A stretch of DNA of 64,000 bases from an uncultured Prevotellaceae bacterium (GTDB lineage Bacteria > Bacteroidota > Bacteroidia > Bacteroidales > Bacteroidaceae): contig ONKX01000014.1 of assembly GCA_900318555.1 (NCBI GenBank), forward strand, positions 53,271-117,270, written 5' to 3'. The notes under the pieces were generated by a model, which was not told the DNA's origin, did not search any database, and was given only the letters and a program-made list of their open reading frames with translations. This document shows, piece by piece, positions 61,431 through 64,000 of this stretch. How positions within the stretch are numbered: position 1 is the first letter of the stretch; each line of letters opens with the position of its first letter. The position numbers and the translations under genes were made by a program.

Positions 61431-62354
61431 TTATACGGGTATCAGGAAGTTGATAACCTCCTGTTCTATGGTGATGGTGTATGCGCCAACAGGCACGCCG
61501 AGCAGACGCCCGTCAACACCCACCAACGCGTGTTTCGCCTCCTCTACCCTCACCTCTCGCGTGCGGTAAGGATGCACGCTTTTGTGGTTCAGGAAACGAC
61601 CTGTAATCAACAGCCACAATCCCGCAAACACCTGCAGCAACTCAGTATGATAAACCAGCGACACATCGAGCATGCCGTTATACGGTACCGCACTCGGCGT
61701 CTGACCGTAGCCCGGACCGCTGCCCACGCACATCGTCATCACCTTACGGTCCACGATATCGCTATTGATCTTCACGCGCATCTTATAATCCATACGGTGG
61801 AAAATCATCAGGAAGATAGACACGATGAACGACAGCGTCCTCGAACCCAGCAACGAACGCGTCTGTCTGCGCAGGTTCATCACGTCGGCTATCAGTCCCA
61901 CGTTCACGCAATTCAGGAAGTAGCGGTGACACCGTTCGCCCTGCTTGTTCTCGTAACGCACACACCCCAGGTCTATCGTCCTCACGCGGTGAGCCTTCAG
62001 CCAGTCCACCGTCTGTTCCACGTCGCCCTCGCTGAAACCCCAGTAGCGCGCGAAGTCGTTCATCACACCGTTCGGAATCACGCCCAGCGCAATCTCGCTG
62101 CGCACCTGCTGCTCCTCCTTCATCAGGCAGTTCACCGCATCGTTCAGTGCCGAGTCGCCACCCACAATGATGATCGTCTTATAGCCGTTATGGATGAGCA
62201 TCGTCATCAGACGCTCCACGCTGTCAGCCGACTCGCTCTGCACAAAGTCGTACTGCACCTGCCGGTCGTCCAACGCCTTCTGCAGCTTCTCACGCTGCTT
62301 CGAACCGCGTTCCTTGGGGCAATACAGGATGCCCCACCTTCCCTCATTGGTCAT
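61431..62354 (-). CDS. Diacylglycerol-kinase-family lipid kinase
   Basis: A 307-residue protein of the DAGK catalytic fold. The nucleotide loop is IIIVGGDSALNDAVN (GGDGT varied to GGDSA), then LGVIPNGVMNDFARYWG, and the C-domain includes VGSGPGYGQTPSAVPYNGMLDVSLV. It probably phosphorylates a lipid or sphingolipid base at the inner membrane; the varied loop makes the substrate uncertain. It is divergent from the K+ channel gene. Confidence 0.85.
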   Translation of the reverse strand: MTNEGRWGILYCPKERGSKQREKLQKALDDRQVQYDFVQSESADSVERLMTMLIHNGYKTIIIVGGDSALNDAVNCLMKEEQQVRSEIALGVIPNGVMNDFARYWGFSEGDVEQTVDWLKAHRVRTIDLGCVRYENKQGERCHRYFLNCVNVGLIADVMNLRRQTRSLLGSRTLSFIVSIFLMIFHRMDYKMRVKINSDIVDRKVMTMCVGSGPGYGQTPSAVPYNGMLDVSLVYHTELLQVFAGLWLLITGRFLNHKSVHPYRTREVRVEEAKHALVGVDGRLLGVPVGAYTITIEQEVINFLIPV

Positions 62355-62374
62355 AGTTAAATTGTTAGTCGTTG

Positions 62375-62406
62375 CAAAGATAACATTTTTTCAAGAAACA
62401 CGCAAA
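62375..62406 (-). promoter_or_regulatory. Promoter of the lipid kinase gene
   Basis: On the minus strand TTTG (62406-62403) and TATCTTTG (62382-62375) with 20 bp between; the ATG at 62354 is 20 bp downstream. Confidence 0.7.
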
Positions 62407-62424
62407 TTTTCGCCAAATTTTTCG

Positions 62425-62432
62425 TATCTTTG
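62425..62432 (+). promoter_or_regulatory. -7 promoter box of the K+ channel gene
   Basis: TATCTTTG, 25 bp before the ATG at 62458; no clear -33. Confidence 0.5.
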
Positions 62433-62457
62433 CAACCGGATTGAAAAATATGATATA

Positions 62458-63273
62458 ATGAAGAAACCCGAATGGCTTGAAAAAGAACAGCTTTATAAAA
62501 TACTGTTTGAGTCGGACACGCCCCGCGGACGTGCCTTCGATATTGTCTTGATGGTGGTAATCTCGCTCAGCATTCTCGTATCCTTTATCGAGACCATTCC
62601 GTCGCTGGCACATACTTTCCGGCTCCTGCTGGAGATATCGGAATACCTCTTCACTTTCTTCTTTACCCTCGAGTACATTGCCCGCGTCTACTGCTCACCA
62701 CGGCCCAGAGACTATGTGCTCAGTTTCTTTGGCGTGATAGACCTCTTGGCCACATTGCCGCCATATCTGTCCTATTTCCTGCCAAACGCGCGCTACATGA
62801 TCCTGTTCCGTACGTTCCGCTTCATCCGTATCTTCCGCATTTTTAAATTGTTCTCGTTGATCAACGAGGGCTACATCCTTATGAACTCGCTCAAGAAGAG
62901 TATCAACAAGATATCAGTCTATTTCCTGTTCGTACTCATACTCGTCACTTGTCTGGGCACGCTGATGTATATGGTTGAGAGCGGCCATCCTGACACGAAA
63001 TTCACCGATTTGGCGACGTCCGTCTATTGGGCTATCGTCACGATGACCACCGTCGGCTATGGCGACATCACACCTGTAACCCCCATAGGACGCTTGCTGT
63101 CGGCATTCATCATGCTCCTTGGCTACACCATCATTGCCGTTCCTACCGGCATTGTTACAGCCAACATCATAGACGAGACGAAAGAAAAACCGAAAGACGG
63201 CCGTTGTCCACGATGTGGTGACGAGGTGCGCGACAACGACCGTTACTGCTCCCACTGCGGCGAAAAACTATAA
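62458..63273 (+). CDS. Voltage-gated potassium channel with C-terminal zinc ribbon
   Basis: A 271-residue six-helix ion channel subunit. S4 is the Arg-spaced RTFRFIRIFRIFKLF (about residues 119-133), the pore helix and filter are VYWAIVTMTTVGYGDITP (about 190-207), and S6 is FIMLLGYTIIAVPTGIVTANII. The cytoplasmic tail ends in two CxxC knuckles, CPRCGDEVRDNDRYCSHCGEKL, a zinc ribbon not present in classical bacterial Kv channels. A far upstream in-frame start would overlap the lipid kinase gene, so the ATG behind the promoter is used. Confidence 0.92.
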   Translation: MKKPEWLEKEQLYKILFESDTPRGRAFDIVLMVVISLSILVSFIETIPSLAHTFRLLLEISEYLFTFFFTLEYIARVYCSPRPRDYVLSFFGVIDLLATLPPYLSYFLPNARYMILFRTFRFIRIFRIFKLFSLINEGYILMNSLKKSINKISVYFLFVLILVTCLGTLMYMVESGHPDTKFTDLATSVYWAIVTMTTVGYGDITPVTPIGRLLSAFIMLLGYTIIAVPTGIVTANIIDETKEKPKDGRCPRCGDEVRDNDRYCSHCGEKL

Positions 63274-63317
63274 TTACATCGTTAATATCACTCACCAGTC
63301 CCTCTGCCATCCTAAAA

Positions 63318-63347
63318 AACAAACCCGCAATCACTGCGGGCTTGTTT
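63318..63347. terminator. Terminator between the K+ channel and the 68-residue gene
   Basis: CCCGCA (63324-63329) pairs with TGCGGG (63335-63340), with A- and T-rich flanks able to work on both strands between convergent genes. Confidence 0.8.
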
Positions 63348-63359
63348 CGTTTTGGATTT

Positions 63360-63566
63360 CTATTGTGAGCGCACGATGTGCGTAATTTTGTCGATGTAGT
63401 AGTCAAGGCCGAAGATGGAGCCTGCGAGAAGAAACGCCTGTCCGACGTAGATCAGTAGACCATTGGCCACGTCCTGAATGGTGAAAACCTGATAGCCTAC
63501 CATGACGATGCTCGTTACGATAAGGGCTACAGCACAGATATATTGTATTTTCTTTGTAGCCGTCAT
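63360..63566 (-). CDS. Two-helix membrane microprotein, unknown function
   Basis: A 68-residue protein with two hydrophobic helices (IQYICAVALIVTSIVMVGY and VANGLLIYVGQAFLLAGSIFG) and a short charged C-terminus (YYIDKITHIVRSQ). It follows the smalltalk-type gene by 4 bp on the same strand, so the two are probably co-transcribed. I do not recognise a family. Confidence 0.6.
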   Translation of the reverse strand: MTATKKIQYICAVALIVTSIVMVGYQVFTIQDVANGLLIYVGQAFLLAGSIFGLDYYIDKITHIVRSQ

Positions 63567-63570
63567 ACGC

Positions 63571-63672
63571 TTACTGCATCAGTGTGGTTATCACCTCGTT
63601 GCCTGCGTAGCCGCCTCCGGCTGCAATGAGGATGTAACCCAAAATCTTAAATATAGTCTTTATAATCTTCAT
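63571..63672 (-). CDS. Smalltalk-type microprotein
   Basis: A 33-residue protein: MKIIKTIFKILGYILIAAGG followed by GYAGNEVITTLMQ. The basic start, single helix and GGxG segment match the short smalltalk proteins annotated in Bacteroidetes, usually near small DNA-binding (HU-like) or amidase genes. The function is unknown. Two stacked heptad arrays lie upstream of its ATG. Confidence 0.75.
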   Translation of the reverse strand: MKIIKTIFKILGYILIAAGGGYAGNEVITTLMQ

Positions 63673-63684
63673 AAGCTTATTTTT

Positions 63685-63719
63685 AAAGTTTCAAGATTAA
63701 AGTTTCATGTTTAAAGAGG
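63685..63719. repeat. Heptad array AAAGTTT upstream of the smalltalk-type gene
   Basis: Units at 63685, 63692, 63699, 63706 and 63713: AAAGTTT twice, alternating with CAAGATT and CATGTTT, then AAAGAGG. Confidence 0.75.
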
Positions 63720-63725
63720 CTGGGG

Positions 63726-63767
63726 CCTCAGTCCTCAGACATCAGCCCTCAGCCATCTTACATCGTT
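63726..63767. repeat. Heptad array of CCTCAGN/CATCNNN units
   Basis: Six 7-bp units start at 63726, 63733, 63740, 63747, 63754 and 63761 (CCTCAGT, CCTCAGA, CATCAGC and so on). The last one reaches the stop codon of the truncated gene. The first 20 bases match the coding strand of the GH97 gene array exactly. Confidence 0.85.
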
Positions 63768-64000
63768 AGTCTTGTCCCATGTCGTCGTCGTTGCCGCCGG
63801 TGTTGCCGCCGCTGTTGCTACCGCCGCCGGTGTTGCTACCGCCGCCTTGGTTTTCACTCCCCTCGCCATTTGGAGAGGGGTTGGGGGTGAGGCTACCACC
63901 GTTGTAGTTCTCGCTCAGGAAGGTGTTGACGGGGATCTCGGTGCGCAGCACCTCCTTGACCTTGTCGGTCTCGGCGTCCTTGATACGCTCGACGACGACC
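63766..64000 (-). CDS. C-terminal end of an unidentified gene with a Gly/Asn/Ser-rich tail
   Basis: The frame is open to the right edge, giving the last 77 residues. The inner part (VVVERIKDAETDKVKEV, then LRTEIPVNTFLSENYNGG) looks like the end of a folded domain. The tail is low-complexity: a SLTPNPSPNGEG segment encoded by an inserted palindrome, then GGGSN/GGN repeats and an acidic end (NDDDMGQD). The family cannot be told from this part; neighbours of smalltalk genes are often HU-like DNA-binding proteins, but I see no HU motif. Confidence 0.55.
   Translation of the reverse strand, partial: VVVERIKDAETDKVKEVLRTEIPVNTFLSENYNGGSLTPNPSPNGEGSENQGGGSNTGGGSNSGGNTGGNDDDMGQD
63855..63893. repeat. 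GC-rich palindromic element inserted in frame
   Basis: CCCCTC (63859-63864) and GAGGGG (63875-63880) with CCA/TGG inside form a hairpin, followed by a G-rich TTGGGGGTGAGG stretch. It is read in frame as SLTPNPSPNGEG. I recall the same element as an intergenic repeat in many Bacteroidetes genomes. Confidence 0.75.

Noticed and set aside
22851-63767. CRISPR arrays, considered because of the many short tandem repeats
   Set aside because: Units are only 7-9 bp, have no spacers of 25-40 bp and no cas genes are present.

Overview
The window looks like chromosome from a Bacteroidales bacterium, most probably a Prevotella-type (rumen or gut) species. The evidence is the TAnnTTTG -7 promoter boxes (several with a TTTG -33 element about 20 bp upstream), the absence of clear Shine-Dalgarno sequences, and family-restricted genes: gldH, tamL, a DUF4494 gene, a DUF6057 gene, a smalltalk-type microprotein and a bifunctional GH10 xylanase/CE1 esterase. 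I see no tRNA, rRNA, CRISPR array, transposase or prophage. The coding density is very high; the only gene-free stretch above 300 bp is about 24657-25060.

Layout. 1-8.5 kb: a partial outer-membrane protein gene, then DUF4105 protein, an alkaline-phosphatase-fold protein with eroded catalytic residues, secA, an orphan ABC ATPase and an OprP-type porin. 8.5-13 kb: a small surface-glycan locus (flippase, two GT2, one GT4). 13-24.6 kb: housekeeping genes (rsmG, ispE, a Crp-family regulator, lepA, an MBL hydrolase, a lipoprotein, tamL, an rRNA methyltransferase, an EFR1 ferredoxin, a YggS protein, DUF4494, a pseudokinase). 25-31.7 kb: a cytidylate-kinase-like protein, aroB, a stand-alone receiver, a sugar/H+ symporter, holB, ricT and gldH. 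31.7-38.1 kb: the cell-shape operon purH(IMPCH domain only)-mreB-mreC-mreD-mrdA-rodA.

38.3-56.5 kb: a FadL-like outer-membrane protein and then two adjacent minus-strand hemicellulose operons. Operon A is DUF6057, a PD40/CxxCH lipoprotein, GH97, GH3 and GH10-CE1. Operon B is GH3, GH31 and a tandem esterase. Together they would cut the xylan backbone, remove acyl esters and side-chain sugars and finish xylo-oligosaccharides. Both promoters carry the same upstream inverted repeat TGTAACA-N14-TGTTACA at the same distance from the -7 box, so one activator probably controls both; no SusC/SusD pair or regulator gene is inside the window. 56.5-61.3 kb is the glycogen operon (GH57, GT4, debranching enzyme). 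The end holds a lipid kinase, a voltage-gated K+ channel with a zinc-ribbon tail, two microprotein genes and a truncated gene with a Gly/Asn/Ser-rich tail.

The most unusual feature is a recurring class of short tandem arrays, with units of exactly 7 bp (sometimes 8 or 9 bp). They fill many intercistronic gaps immediately before start codons, and also sit inside several genes (rRNA methyltransferase, EFR1, GH97, aroB, GT4, ABC ATPase). Some arrays at distant loci share sequence, including an exact 20-mer. In addition, two palindromic elements are inserted in frame in coding regions (a duplicated 33-bp unit in the GT4 gene and a GC-rich palindrome in the last gene).
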